A model generated the notes under the pieces. The model ran no database searches. It saw only the letters and a list, made by a program, of their open reading frames with translations, and was not told where the DNA came from. Both the position numbers and the translations under genes were made by a program. Source: CAYFUL01 sp964346375 (GTDB lineage: Bacteria > Bacillota > Clostridia > Tissierellales > Peptoniphilaceae). Taken from it: a stretch of 51,643 nucleotides of DNA. This document shows positions 17,469 to 25,475 of the stretch, piece by piece (position 1 is the first letter of the stretch; each line of letters starts with the position of its first letter). The stretch is taken from assembly GCA_964346375.1 (NCBI GenBank), contig CAYFUL010000002.1, positions 1 to 51,643 on the forward strand, in the 5' to 3' direction.

Positions 17469-17540
17469 ACCTGTTGAAGATGTTTTTGAATGAACAGTTT
17501 TGAAAAATACAGATACAATTTAATTAGTTTATTTAATATA

Positions 17541-17737
17541 TTTAAGGGTGACCAGGGGAGAAACTGCGTTACTTCTCCCCTGGTCACCCTTAAAATCCCC
17601 CTGTAACCCCACTCGCTCACTAAATGAAAGTTTCCTCGGCAAAGGCTAAAAATTCCAAACTCGCCCTACGGGCTCAGACATGGAATTTTCTTAACGCCTT
17701 TACCTCGGAAACAATGTGAGATGAGAATGTTATTACA
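17541..17737 (+). repeat. Repeat A, copy 3
   Basis: This is the best-formed copy of the element. The first hairpin has perfect 22-bp arms (17541-17562 and 17573-17594) around a 10-nt loop. The second inverted repeat runs from about 17628 to 17712 and contains CTCGCC-CTAC-GGGCTCA at its tip. The arm bases differ from copy 1, but pairing is kept. Confidence 0.9.
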
Positions 17738-17802
17738 ATTACAAAATTTTTATCTTCCGAAATATTTGATGATATGGTTTAAATATTCAGATAATTGGAA
17801 AC

Positions 17803-17866
17803 TCGTGGTGGGTTGTGTCGATCCCTCGACCGACCCGCGGGAATGGTGTATCTGTACTCTGGAATA
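17803..17866 (-). repeat. Repeat B, partial copy
   Basis: On the minus strand this matches part of the repeat B copies at 21681-21807 and 38272-38395, around CCCGCGGGTCGG. It is GC-rich compared with its surroundings. It lies between repeat A copy 3 and the glycerate-kinase-like gene. Confidence 0.65.
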
Positions 17867-17906
17867 GATAGATAATAAAATACGAACTCTATTTTTCGAC
17901 TTCCTT

Positions 17907-18998
17907 TTACTGAAAATTTTTCATCGTACTTAAATATGTAGCTAAATTTTTCCCGGCTGTAGAAAATATTCTACCTACATTGTCCCTTTCAAGAGGGATA
18001 TTTTTATTTGTTATAGGTAACATATTTAGATTCCTGTACTTTTTTGAATGATTTTCTGATAGTGCAACTACTGGTATATTGTATTTACTGGCAATGGATA
18101 GAATATTTAATGATACTAGATTTTCCAGTTCCATATTTTCATCTCCCGTTACTACTAAATCTGCGTGGGAGATATATTCTTCAAGTCCTATTAAATTTAT
18201 TGACTCATTTATTCCACATCTATGGGAGGCGTTTAGTAGTGCCATTAACATAAATCCAACTCCCCCTGACGCTCCAGAGTATGGACTATTTTCAAAACTC
18301 TCCCCAATGGAATTTTCCACTACCCTTGAGGATTTTTTTAACATCCTGTCAATTTCTGTTACGTCCTTTGTACTTAGGTTAAGGGATTCTCTGTTTATAT
18401 ATGTAAATCCAGAGAAGCCTGTTAATTTTTCCCTCTCCCTTGAAAAAAACATAAACTTGGTGTGAAAGAGTCTTATGTTTACGTTGTCAAAACCCATATT
18501 GGAAATTCTACCTACTTCTCCAATTCCAAGTCCCACTTCTTTTCCAAACTCATCTTTAAATGAAAAACCTAATGCCTGTGCCATTCCTACTCCCATATCA
18601 AGGGTATAAAAATTATCTAGGGATATTATTACAGTTTTTGCTCCGTCTTCAATGGCAGAATTTATTAACACTCCTAAAAAATATGAACTTCTAGAAATTA
18701 TTGGAGTATCTTTTAAAATAGTATTACTGGCTTCAATTACGGCTACGTCCCTTCTAATTAGGGAATATGTACCAACTATTCCATGTGAATTATCCAGTAT
18801 TTTTTTTATTGTCCTGCCCTTTGTATTGTACTTTAGTATATCTGCCGTACCGATGGTTCCATCGCACATTGGGATATTGAAAATTCCATATTTATTTGTA
18901 GTATTGCTTATTCCCTTTGCTAAGTACTCTCCAATCTCTAGGGATGATCCTGCACTTGGGAATATATTTGATGAGATAAGAATATTTTTCCTATTCAT
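17907..18998 (-). CDS. Glycerate-kinase-like protein with eroded active site
   Basis: This 363-residue protein aligns along its length with type I glycerate kinases (GarK/GlxK), which phosphorylate glycerate to 2-phosphoglycerate. The family motifs are altered: PVADGGEGT is PMCDGTIGT, GGSATNDGGAGM is DNFYTLDMGVGM, and the TGEGRID-type loop is TGDENME. The GASGGVG segment survives. The reading frame is intact, with an AGGAGTGAT site. It diverges from a CdaR-type regulator, the usual partner of glycerate/sugar diacid genes. It may be a kinase with different specificity or a non-catalytic relative; I cannot tell which. Confidence 0.75.
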   Translation of the reverse strand: MNRKNILISSNIFPSAGSSLEIGEYLAKGISNTTNKYGIFNIPMCDGTIGTADILKYNTKGRTIKKILDNSHGIVGTYSLIRRDVAVIEASNTILKDTPIISRSSYFLGVLINSAIEDGAKTVIISLDNFYTLDMGVGMAQALGFSFKDEFGKEVGLGIGEVGRISNMGFDNVNIRLFHTKFMFFSREREKLTGFSGFTYINRESLNLSTKDVTEIDRMLKKSSRVVENSIGESFENSPYSGASGGVGFMLMALLNASHRCGINESINLIGLEEYISHADLVVTGDENMELENLVSLNILSIASKYNIPVVALSENHSKKYRNLNMLPITNKNIPLERDNVGRIFSTAGKNLATYLSTMKNFQ

Positions 18999-19106
18999 AT
19001 TATCACTCCTAGGATAATTTTATTATTGGTATCATTTTTTAACAATGTTCTGTATAATATAAATGTACGAGTTTATCGGGGAAGTTTTTGTTATATAGGA
19101 CAGACG

Positions 19107-20246
19107 ATGAAAGTGAATGAAAATGTAGTGTTAAATAAAAGTATCGTAAGAGATATTGTAAAGGATATACATAGTATGATTGGATTTGAAACTGTATTTT
19201 ATAATCCAAGGGGAGAGGTTTTAGCAAGTACTGTAGAATCTAAGGATATTTATCAAGTTGCCATTGATATTACCAATTCAAATAGCAAAGTTGTACTTAG
19301 AGATAAAAATAAAGGCCTATATCTTCCAATATACTTTAACAAAAATCTTGTGGGCATTTTGGGCATTCTTGGAGATTATGAAAACTTTAAGAAGATGGAA
19401 GAGTCCATTAAAATGTTTACGGAGTTTCTAGTTGAAAATAGATATCGAGAAACTCAAAAGAGATTTCTCGCAGAAAGCCAAAGGCTTTTAATCGAAGAGA
19501 TTATTTTTAAGGAGAAACTTCCTAAAAATATTACCGAAAGGCTACAGATGCACTCTATTCCCCATAACAAACCATGTTTTTTAATGGTGGGGAGAATTGT
19601 AAAAGAGGGAGTTATTACACCTGAAACTTCCGAAAAGATTATTACAGATATTAGAGATTGGTTTAAGGATATTGAGGGAACTATAGTTACCCTTAGTGGA
19701 AGTGATATTATTATCCTCTGTTTTCAAGATCTAAATAGTATTAAGGACCTACTAATTCAAATGACCCTTTCTACAAGAGTGAAGTACACTTGTAATCTCT
19801 ACTATGGAATTGGTACAAAGTACGATTCCATTTTAGACTTAAAAGAGTCCTATAAAGAAGCGCGAGACGCTTTAGACGTAGGACTTAAATCCTCAAAATG
19901 TCTAGTGGAATACAAGGAACTTGGACCAGAAATACTAAAGCTAAATTTAGACCATGATTCTATAGTAAAGTATATCTCTGGATTTACAAAGGACATTACC
20001 ATAGAGGAATTTTTGCCCATAAAGGACACAGTTGAATGTTATATGCGAAATAACGGTTCAATAAAAGGGGCATCAGAAGAACTCTATATCCACAAAAATA
20101 CCTTCCAATATAGACTTAAAAAGATAAATGACACCATTGGACTAGATCCACGAAATATGGAGGACTTAGTTCAACTCTACCTACTTGTAAATTTAGTAAA
20201 TTTAGATAAGGATAGAGAGTTATTTAAATCTGAGGCGAATTTATAA
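19107..20246 (+). CDS. CdaR/PucR-family transcriptional regulator
   Basis: This protein of about 379 residues has an N-terminal sugar-diacid-recognition domain (about 15-140), a middle GGDEF-like region and a C-terminal PucR helix-turn-helix (GSIKGASEELYIHKNTFQYR near residues 318-337). CdaR relatives activate glycerate and glucarate/galactarate genes in response to diacids or glycerate. It is divergent from the glycerate-kinase-like gene, so it probably controls that gene. I prefer the ATG at 19107 because the residues before it do not fit the domain. The Shine-Dalgarno (AGGA) is weak. A TATAAT lies at 19053-19058, without a clear -35. Confidence 0.85.
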   Translation: MKVNENVVLNKSIVRDIVKDIHSMIGFETVFYNPRGEVLASTVESKDIYQVAIDITNSNSKVVLRDKNKGLYLPIYFNKNLVGILGILGDYENFKKMEESIKMFTEFLVENRYRETQKRFLAESQRLLIEEIIFKEKLPKNITERLQMHSIPHNKPCFLMVGRIVKEGVITPETSEKIITDIRDWFKDIEGTIVTLSGSDIIILCFQDLNSIKDLLIQMTLSTRVKYTCNLYYGIGTKYDSILDLKESYKEARDALDVGLKSSKCLVEYKELGPEILKLNLDHDSIVKYISGFTKDITIEEFLPIKDTVECYMRNNGSIKGASEELYIHKNTFQYRLKKINDTIGLDPRNMEDLVQLYLLVNLVNLDKDRELFKSEANL

Positions 20247-20311
20247 AAATACATAATCCTCAATAAAAAATTTTTATAAATGCGATAATGATGTGAAACA
20301 AGTGAAAAAAT

Positions 20312-20341
20312 TTAACAAGGTAAACTAGTACACAATATAAT
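20312..20341 (+). promoter_or_regulatory. Possible bcd promoter
   Basis: TTAACA and TATAAT are separated by 18 bases, about 85 bases before the bcd start. The leader contains TCCCT and AGGGA arms that could pair around a TTATGTAACATA core. Confidence 0.45.
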
Positions 20342-20425
20342 ATAGTAAAGGTTCATTCTCTTTTATCCCTGGTTTTAGTTATGTAACATATAGGGAATGG
20401 ATCAATAAAAAATGAAGGAGGAGCT

Positions 20426-21562
20426 ATGGATTTAGATTTATCAAGAGAAGAAAAACTTATCCAGCAAATGGCAAGAGAATTTGCTGAGAAGGAATTAGAG
20501 CCGATAGCAGCTGAAATAGATGAGAAGGAACTTTACCCTGAAGAGTCCTTTCAAAAAGCAGTAAAGGCTGGTATGACAGGTATTGGAATTCCAAGAGAGT
20601 ATGGCGGAAGTGGCGGCGGAGCAGTTACAAAAGTAGTAGTAGTTTCAGAACTAGCTAAGAAATGTGCTTCAACAGCAGCAATAGTTTCAATCCACGGAAT
20701 ATGTGGGGATGTAATATATAACTTTGGAACAGAAGAGCAAAAGCAAAAGTATCTTCCGCAATTAACCTCCGGAGGTAAAAAGGGAGCCTTTGCATTAACA
20801 GAACCAAACGCAGGTTCAGACGCAGCAGCAGTTGCTACAACAGCAGAACTTGACGGAGATGAATACGTACTTAATGGAACGAAGTGTTTTATTACAGGAG
20901 GTAATAGAGCAGATGTAGCAATAATTTTCGCTTCTACAGATAGAAGTAAGGGAGTAAGGGGATTAAGTGCATTTATAGTAGAAAAGGGAACTCCAGGATT
21001 TAAAGCTGGAAAAGTAGAACATAAAATGGGTATTCGTGCATCAGATACATCTGAGCTAATTTTAGAAAACTGCAGAATTCCAAAGGAAAACTTAGTTGGG
21101 AAAGAAGGCAGAGGATTTATGATGGCAATGAACGCCCTTGATGGAGCAAGAGTTGGAGTTGCAGCACAGGCAATTGGAATTGCAGAAGGTGCACTAGATT
21201 TAGCAGTGAACTATATGAATGAGAGAGTACAATTTGGAAAGCCAATAGCAGTAAACCAAGGACTACAATGGTATATTGCAGATATGGCAACACAAGTAGA
21301 AGCGGCAAAATGGTTAACATATAGAGCAGCTTTCCTAAAGGATTCTGGACAAAAATATACAAAAGAAGCAGCAATGGCAAAGTACAACGCTTCAAATTGC
21401 GCAAGATACGTAACAAACCTAGCACTACAAATTCACGGCGGATACGGATATATGAGAGAGTATCCACTAGAGAGAATGGCAAGAGATGCAAAGGTAACAG
21501 AAATATACGAAGGTACTTCAGAAATACACAAGGTAGTAATTTCAAGAGCAGTACTTGGATAA
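20426..21562 (+). CDS. bcd: Butyryl-CoA dehydrogenase (short-chain acyl-CoA dehydrogenase)
   Basis: This 378-residue FAD enzyme reduces crotonyl-CoA to butyryl-CoA, the last reductive step of butyrate formation, normally with EtfAB as partner. Signatures seen: FALTEPNAGSDAAA (FAD/substrate loop), the LNGTKCFITGG segment, and the C-terminal catalytic Glu in TEIYEGTSEIHK. GAAGGAGGAG precedes the ATG. Unlike many clostridia it stands alone: no etfA or etfB is adjacent, and thl-crt-hbd is 10 kb away. It could act on another short-chain acyl-CoA, but the pathway genes nearby favour butyryl-CoA. Confidence 0.93.
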   Translation: MDLDLSREEKLIQQMAREFAEKELEPIAAEIDEKELYPEESFQKAVKAGMTGIGIPREYGGSGGGAVTKVVVVSELAKKCASTAAIVSIHGICGDVIYNFGTEEQKQKYLPQLTSGGKKGAFALTEPNAGSDAAAVATTAELDGDEYVLNGTKCFITGGNRADVAIIFASTDRSKGVRGLSAFIVEKGTPGFKAGKVEHKMGIRASDTSELILENCRIPKENLVGKEGRGFMMAMNALDGARVGVAAQAIGIAEGALDLAVNYMNERVQFGKPIAVNQGLQWYIADMATQVEAAKWLTYRAAFLKDSGQKYTKEAAMAKYNASNCARYVTNLALQIHGGYGYMREYPLERMARDAKVTEIYEGTSEIHKVVISRAVLG

Positions 21563-21568
21563 AAATAG

Positions 21569-21599
21569 TCGGCATAGAAAATATGCCGATTTTTATTTT
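21569..21599 (+). terminator. Terminator after bcd
   Basis: An 8-bp stem (TCGGCATA/TATGCCGA) with a 5-nt loop is followed by TTTTTATTTT. Confidence 0.92.
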
Positions 21600-21680
21600 A
21601 TAAATTTCACAACCACAGCTGCATTGAATTACACCATATTCAAAATCAGCCGTACATTGAACAAATCAATATTATTTCAA

Positions 21681-21807
21681 AACCACCGGTAGGGGCGTCT
21701 CATCCTCGAGGTGCCCGTTAAATAGCGTCCGTTTTTTAGAACCAATCCATTCCACGGTACCGATATACTATCCCCGCGGGTCGGGCGGGGACGCCCGACG
21801 CCCTACC
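21681..21807 (+). repeat. Repeat B, copy 1
   Basis: This is a GC-rich dispersed element. It begins with CCACCGGTAGGGGCG, has a palindrome of the CGTCTCGTCCTCGAGACG type, then an ACCAATCCATTCC box, then a GTCGGGC/GCCCGAC hairpin and GCCCTACC. Copies are at 21841-21916, 38272-38395, 38476-38554 and, in part, 17803-17866. It carries no gene and lies in the bcd-xpaC gap. Confidence 0.8.
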
Positions 21808-21840
21808 AAGATTTACGAAAAATAATTTACTTTACAAATT

Positions 21841-21916
21841 TCACAACCACCGGTAGGGACGTCTCGTCCTCGAGACGCCCGTAAAACAATGTCCGTATTT
21901 TATTACCAATCCATTC
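21841..21916 (+). repeat. Repeat B, copy 2 (short form)
   Basis: This is the first half of the repeat B unit: CACAACCACCGGTAGG, a perfect CGTCTCG/CGAGACG hairpin, GTCCGTATTTTATTACC and AATCCATTC. It lies 34 bases after copy 1 in the same orientation, so the element looks modular. From 21917 to 22096 nothing else is recognised. Confidence 0.78.
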
Positions 21917-22096
21917 AAAATGTACTATCTTTGACTACTTACATATGAAAATATACCTACACTGTCTTTACTCTGGTGGGCATAATAAATATGCCGATTT
22001 TTTTATTGAACAAGGTACAAAAATTTTCCGAAACTTTACAAAAATTAATTTTTTCTTAACTTCAATTGAATATCAATTAAATAGATTAGTTTGTGG

Positions 22097-22102
22097 TACA
22101 AT
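22097..22102 (+). promoter_or_regulatory. Extended -10 placing the transcript start at the xpaC ATG
   Basis: TGG-TACAAT is an extended -10 element. Transcription would start about seven bases downstream, at or next to the ATG at 22109. No Shine-Dalgarno sequence is present, so the mRNA may be leaderless. No good -35 is seen. Confidence 0.4.
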
Positions 22103-22108
22103 GCTAAT

Positions 22109-23230
22109 ATGAGTGAAAAAAATAATAATCTAAAAAAGAAAGTTGAAAAAGCAATTAATGATGAAAATTTTGATGATGTCAGCTCTCTTATAGAGGAAAC
22201 TGTTGAAACTGCCATAAGCCTTGTTAGAAGTGGTGTTCATAATTTTAAAGGTTACTTAGATAAAAAATCTCCCCTACCTGTGGTAAAAAGGGAAAATGTA
22301 GTGGTGCAAAAAAATCCAATCTTTCCAGTTGCAAATAGAAATAATATTCTTGGCATTGGACTAATGGCACTTGGATTTTTCTTTTTACTGGCACTTATTA
22401 TTGAATTTGAATTAATTTTTGCAATTATTATGGGGATTTGTTTTTCTGCTGGTGGGAATATGCGTAAAAAATCTAAGGAACTTCGGAAAAAGGCTTTTAG
22501 ATTTGACAGATATAAAAAAGAGCTGGGATACTCACCTGTACAATCTGTTAAGGCTCTTGCAGATGCAGTAGGGGCTGAACCTGAACTAGTAAGAAAGGAG
22601 TTGGACGAGTATATTACTAAGGACTACTTTAAACAGGGCAGACTTGTTAGGAATAAAAAAATTTTTGTACTAGATGATAAAACTTACGACAGGTATATTA
22701 AGGATGAATACGGCGAAACTATTAGAAATGCCGTATACGAAGAAGTTGTAGAGGATTTAGAGGATATTGATACTAAAGATACTGATGATATTGAAGCAGA
22801 ACAAGGTGCAGAAGCTGTTTTAAAGGAGTATATTAACGAGCTTAATATGTTAAATACAAATATTACTGGTCCCTTAAATACTAAAGTAAATAGATTAATT
22901 TCCACTATGGGAAGTATTTACTATCATTTGAAAAAGGATCCAACTGCTGCAAAATCTGCTAGAAAATTTGTGGATTACTATGTGCCTACGGTAATTAAAC
23001 TACTTGAAAGTTACATAGGTTTTTCAAAAATCTCTACGCCGGGAGAAAATACTACCCATGCTATGAATGAAATTGAAAAGAGTATGGATACTATAAATTC
23101 TGCATTTGAAAAGTTTTTAGACAATTTATTTGCAGATTCTGCAATGGATATTAGTACAGATATTTCAGTATTAAAGACTATGATGAAGCAAGATGGTTTA
23201 CTAGAAGATGATTTTAAAATAGGTGATTAA
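22109..23230 (+). CDS. xpaC: XpaC-like membrane protein
   Basis: This protein of about 373 residues belongs to the 5-bromo-4-chloroindolyl phosphate hydrolysis (XpaC) family, whose biochemical role is unclear. Two adjacent transmembrane segments lie near residues 79-115 (ILGIGLMALGFFFLLALIIE, then AIIMGICFSAGG). A basic KKSKELRKKAF stretch and a helical, acidic cytosolic region follow. It is paired with telA directly downstream, the classical partner in Firmicutes. There is no clear ribosome binding site before the ATG at 22109, which lies right behind an extended -10. Confidence 0.85.
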   Translation: MSEKNNNLKKKVEKAINDENFDDVSSLIEETVETAISLVRSGVHNFKGYLDKKSPLPVVKRENVVVQKNPIFPVANRNNILGIGLMALGFFFLLALIIEFELIFAIIMGICFSAGGNMRKKSKELRKKAFRFDRYKKELGYSPVQSVKALADAVGAEPELVRKELDEYITKDYFKQGRLVRNKKIFVLDDKTYDRYIKDEYGETIRNAVYEEVVEDLEDIDTKDTDDIEAEQGAEAVLKEYINELNMLNTNITGPLNTKVNRLISTMGSIYYHLKKDPTAAKSARKFVDYYVPTVIKLLESYIGFSKISTPGENTTHAMNEIEKSMDTINSAFEKFLDNLFADSAMDISTDISVLKTMMKQDGLLEDDFKIGD

Positions 23231-23231
23231 A

Positions 23232-24356
23232 ATGGATAGAGAGATCAAATTAACCCTTGGAGAAGAAAGTATAGAAGTACCAAAGCCAGAGCTTGAAATA
23301 AAGCATGCTGCTGAAGAAGTAAAAGCTCCAGAATTAAGTGAAGATGAACTAAAACAAGTTGAGGAATTTGCGTCAAAAATTGACTTAAAAAATTCAAATC
23401 TAGTACTTCAATATGGGGCAGGAGCTCAAAAAAATATTGCTTCCTTTTCTGAAAAGACTTTAGAAAGTGTACGCACTAAGGATTTAGGAGAGGTAGGAGA
23501 TTTACTAAGTAATGTTGTAACTGAATTAAAGAACTTTGATATTGAAGAGGACGAAAATGCCATTACAAAGTTTTTTAAAAAGACATCAAATAAGGTAAAT
23601 TCTCTAAAGGCAAGGTACGATAAAGTTGAGACCAATGTAGATAAGATAACCACAAATTTAGAAACTCATCAAGTGCAACTTATGAAGGACATTGCAACTC
23701 TTGACCATATGTATAATTTAAACGAGTCCTACTACAAGGAACTGTCCATGTATATTCTTGCAGGTAGGAAGAAGTTAGAGAAGGCGAGAAACGAAGAATT
23801 ACCGGCTCTTATGAGCCAGGCAGAGGCTTCAAATTTACCAGCAGATGCACAAAAGGCAAATGACTACCAGGCTGCAATTAATAGATGTGATAAAAAACTA
23901 TACGACCTAGATTTAACAAGGATGATTTCTCTACAAATGGCGCCACAAATTCGAATGGTACAGGCGTCAAATACTGTAATGGTTGAAAAAATTCAGACCA
24001 CAATTGTAAATACCATCCCACTTTGGAAATCGCAAATGGTAATTTCACTAGGGGCAGCCCATTCACTAGAAGCGGCAAAGGCACAACATGAAGTAACTCA
24101 GTTGACAAATGACCTACTAAGAAAAAATGCAGATTCAATAAAAATGGCAACTGTTGAAACTGCCAAAGCATCTGAGCGAGCAGTAGTGGATTTAGAAACT
24201 ATTAAACACACAAACGACCAATTAATCTCTGCTCTAAGAGAGGTAAAACAAATTCAACAAGATGGGGCAAAGAAAAGAGAACAGGCGACATTGGAATTAC
24301 AATCCCTAGAGCAGGATTTAAAACACAACTTAATGCAAATAGGAAGAGAACAGTAA
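23232..24356 (+). CDS. telA: TelA-family toxic anion resistance protein
   Basis: This cytosolic helical protein of about 374 residues is of the TelA family, linked to tellurite and cell-envelope stress tolerance. Typical segments are ITKFFKKTSNKVNSLKARYD, LDHMYNLNESYYKELSMYIL and the central RMISLQMAPQIRMVQASN motif. Long heptad-like helices cover residues about 290-374. I prefer the ATG at 23232 (AGGTG upstream) over a GTG at 23223 that overlaps the xpaC stop. It forms an operon with xpaC. Confidence 0.92.
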   Translation: MDREIKLTLGEESIEVPKPELEIKHAAEEVKAPELSEDELKQVEEFASKIDLKNSNLVLQYGAGAQKNIASFSEKTLESVRTKDLGEVGDLLSNVVTELKNFDIEEDENAITKFFKKTSNKVNSLKARYDKVETNVDKITTNLETHQVQLMKDIATLDHMYNLNESYYKELSMYILAGRKKLEKARNEELPALMSQAEASNLPADAQKANDYQAAINRCDKKLYDLDLTRMISLQMAPQIRMVQASNTVMVEKIQTTIVNTIPLWKSQMVISLGAAHSLEAAKAQHEVTQLTNDLLRKNADSIKMATVETAKASERAVVDLETIKHTNDQLISALREVKQIQQDGAKKREQATLELQSLEQDLKHNLMQIGREQ

Positions 24357-24360
24357 AAAA

Positions 24361-24391
24361 TGGACTAGTAATGCTAGTCCATTTATATTTT
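24361..24391 (+). terminator. Terminator after telA
   Basis: An 8-bp stem (TGGACTAG/CTAGTCCA) with a 5-nt loop is followed by TTTATATTTTT. Confidence 0.9.
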
Positions 24392-24437
24392 TGATGTATT
24401 ATTTTACAAGTGGGTATAAATTCCACAGGAGGAATAT

Positions 24438-24806
24438 ATAAAATTAGAGAGATTAAAATATTCAGATATGGGAATAGGAATTCTACTCCTATTATTTTTT
24501 GCACTTCTTGGAGGAATGTTATTTCCTCTGGAGTTGAGTGTAAATTTTAGAACTGGCGTAATTATCTTTGCATATATAATTGGTCTTGGGTATTTAAATA
24601 CCTATACTAGAATTATTGGAGTAGAGAGTTCATTTGCAAAGTATGTATTTTTACTAGTAGGGGCAACTTTAGGAATTGCCTTTGATTTTATAGTTAAAGC
24701 TAGGTAAATAGAAGTATTTACCTACCACAATGTAGAGTTATTTTTATTAGTAGTACCACTTGTTCAGGTAATTGTACTAAAAATTATTAGTATTAGTAAA
24801 AAATAA
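24438..24806 (+). pseudogene. Small membrane protein gene, start and frame damaged
   Basis: A clear AGGAGG is followed at normal distance by ATA where ATG is expected, then KLERLKYSDMGIGILLLLFF. Three hydrophobic segments follow. A TAA at 24705-24707 interrupts the frame after DFIVKAR, and the same frame then runs 32 more codons (a hydrophobic segment LFLLVVPLVQVIVLKII) to a TAA at 24804. The full product would have 122 residues and four helices. Both changes are transitions (G to A, and probably C to T). A product from the internal ATG at 24468 is possible. I do not recognise the family. Confidence 0.6.
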
Positions 24807-25280
24807 CTACCATCTATTTTCAAAATGGGGCTTATCTTGGTACTTTTTAAAGTAGTATCCGGGAGTAAGCCCTACTTCTTTGCCAATTTCTGCACATCTT
24901 CTAAAAAATTCTTCGTCACCATAGGGATCCAGCCCCTTTTTTCTAATGTCAAAGGCAGTTCTCTTAGTATGGTTTGAATTTTTAGTCCAGGTTACAATAT
25001 CTCCTGGGCGACTTCGCCCCTGTTCATATAAATAGTCCTGTCTTTCTTGAGAGCGATAGGTTTCGTTTATAATTACTTGTAGACCTTCTTCCTCACACCT
25101 AGCTAAAAATTTTTCAGCCTTTCTCTTTGTAGATGGAGTTAGTTCGTCAAGGTCGTCAATTCTTTCGAGGGTAGAAGTCTCCTTGTAATTTCCCCTTGGA
25201 TTAAAAATTCTACTGCCTACTCCGAGGAGAAGTATCATAATAAAAATTGTGAGTATTAAGGATTCCAGTATGCTTTTCAT
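24807..25280 (-). CDS. M15-family D,D-carboxypeptidase or L,D-endopeptidase
   Basis: This 157-residue peptidoglycan peptidase is anchored by one N-terminal membrane segment (ILESLILTIFIMILLLG). The zinc site is visible: the SNHTKRTAFDI motif (His and Asp ligands) and DKPHFE near the C-terminus, with a TYRSQERQDYLYEQGRSRPG substrate loop. This arrangement is closest to small VanY/CwlK-type enzymes. It converges on the damaged membrane gene with the stop codons back to back. GTGGTGAT precedes the ATG. Confidence 0.88.
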   Translation of the reverse strand: MKSILESLILTIFIMILLLGVGSRIFNPRGNYKETSTLERIDDLDELTPSTKRKAEKFLARCEEEGLQVIINETYRSQERQDYLYEQGRSRPGDIVTWTKNSNHTKRTAFDIRKKGLDPYGDEEFFRRCAEIGKEVGLTPGYYFKKYQDKPHFENRW

Positions 25281-25475
25281 TTTATCACCACTTATTTATA
25301 CGAACACACCATAGTTTTCTTACTACAATAATCTTAACATATTAATTACTCCCGTGAATTTAAGTATTTCATACAAATATTTCAAAAACGTTACAAATAT
25401 ATCAACTTCTCTAATAAGGAATTTTAAAAAGCTCCCTGGGTATAAAATTAGTAGCGAGTAGAGAAGGAGGTTTTT

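Noticed and set aside
4031..17737. Repeat A as an insertion sequence
   Set aside because: No reading frame or transposase fragment is present and no target duplications are clear; it is a non-coding palindromic element.
20311..20425. A Rex operator upstream of bcd
   Set aside because: TTTAACAAGG and TTATGTAACATA are only loosely like the Rex consensus TTGTTAANNNNTTAACAA, too weak to call.
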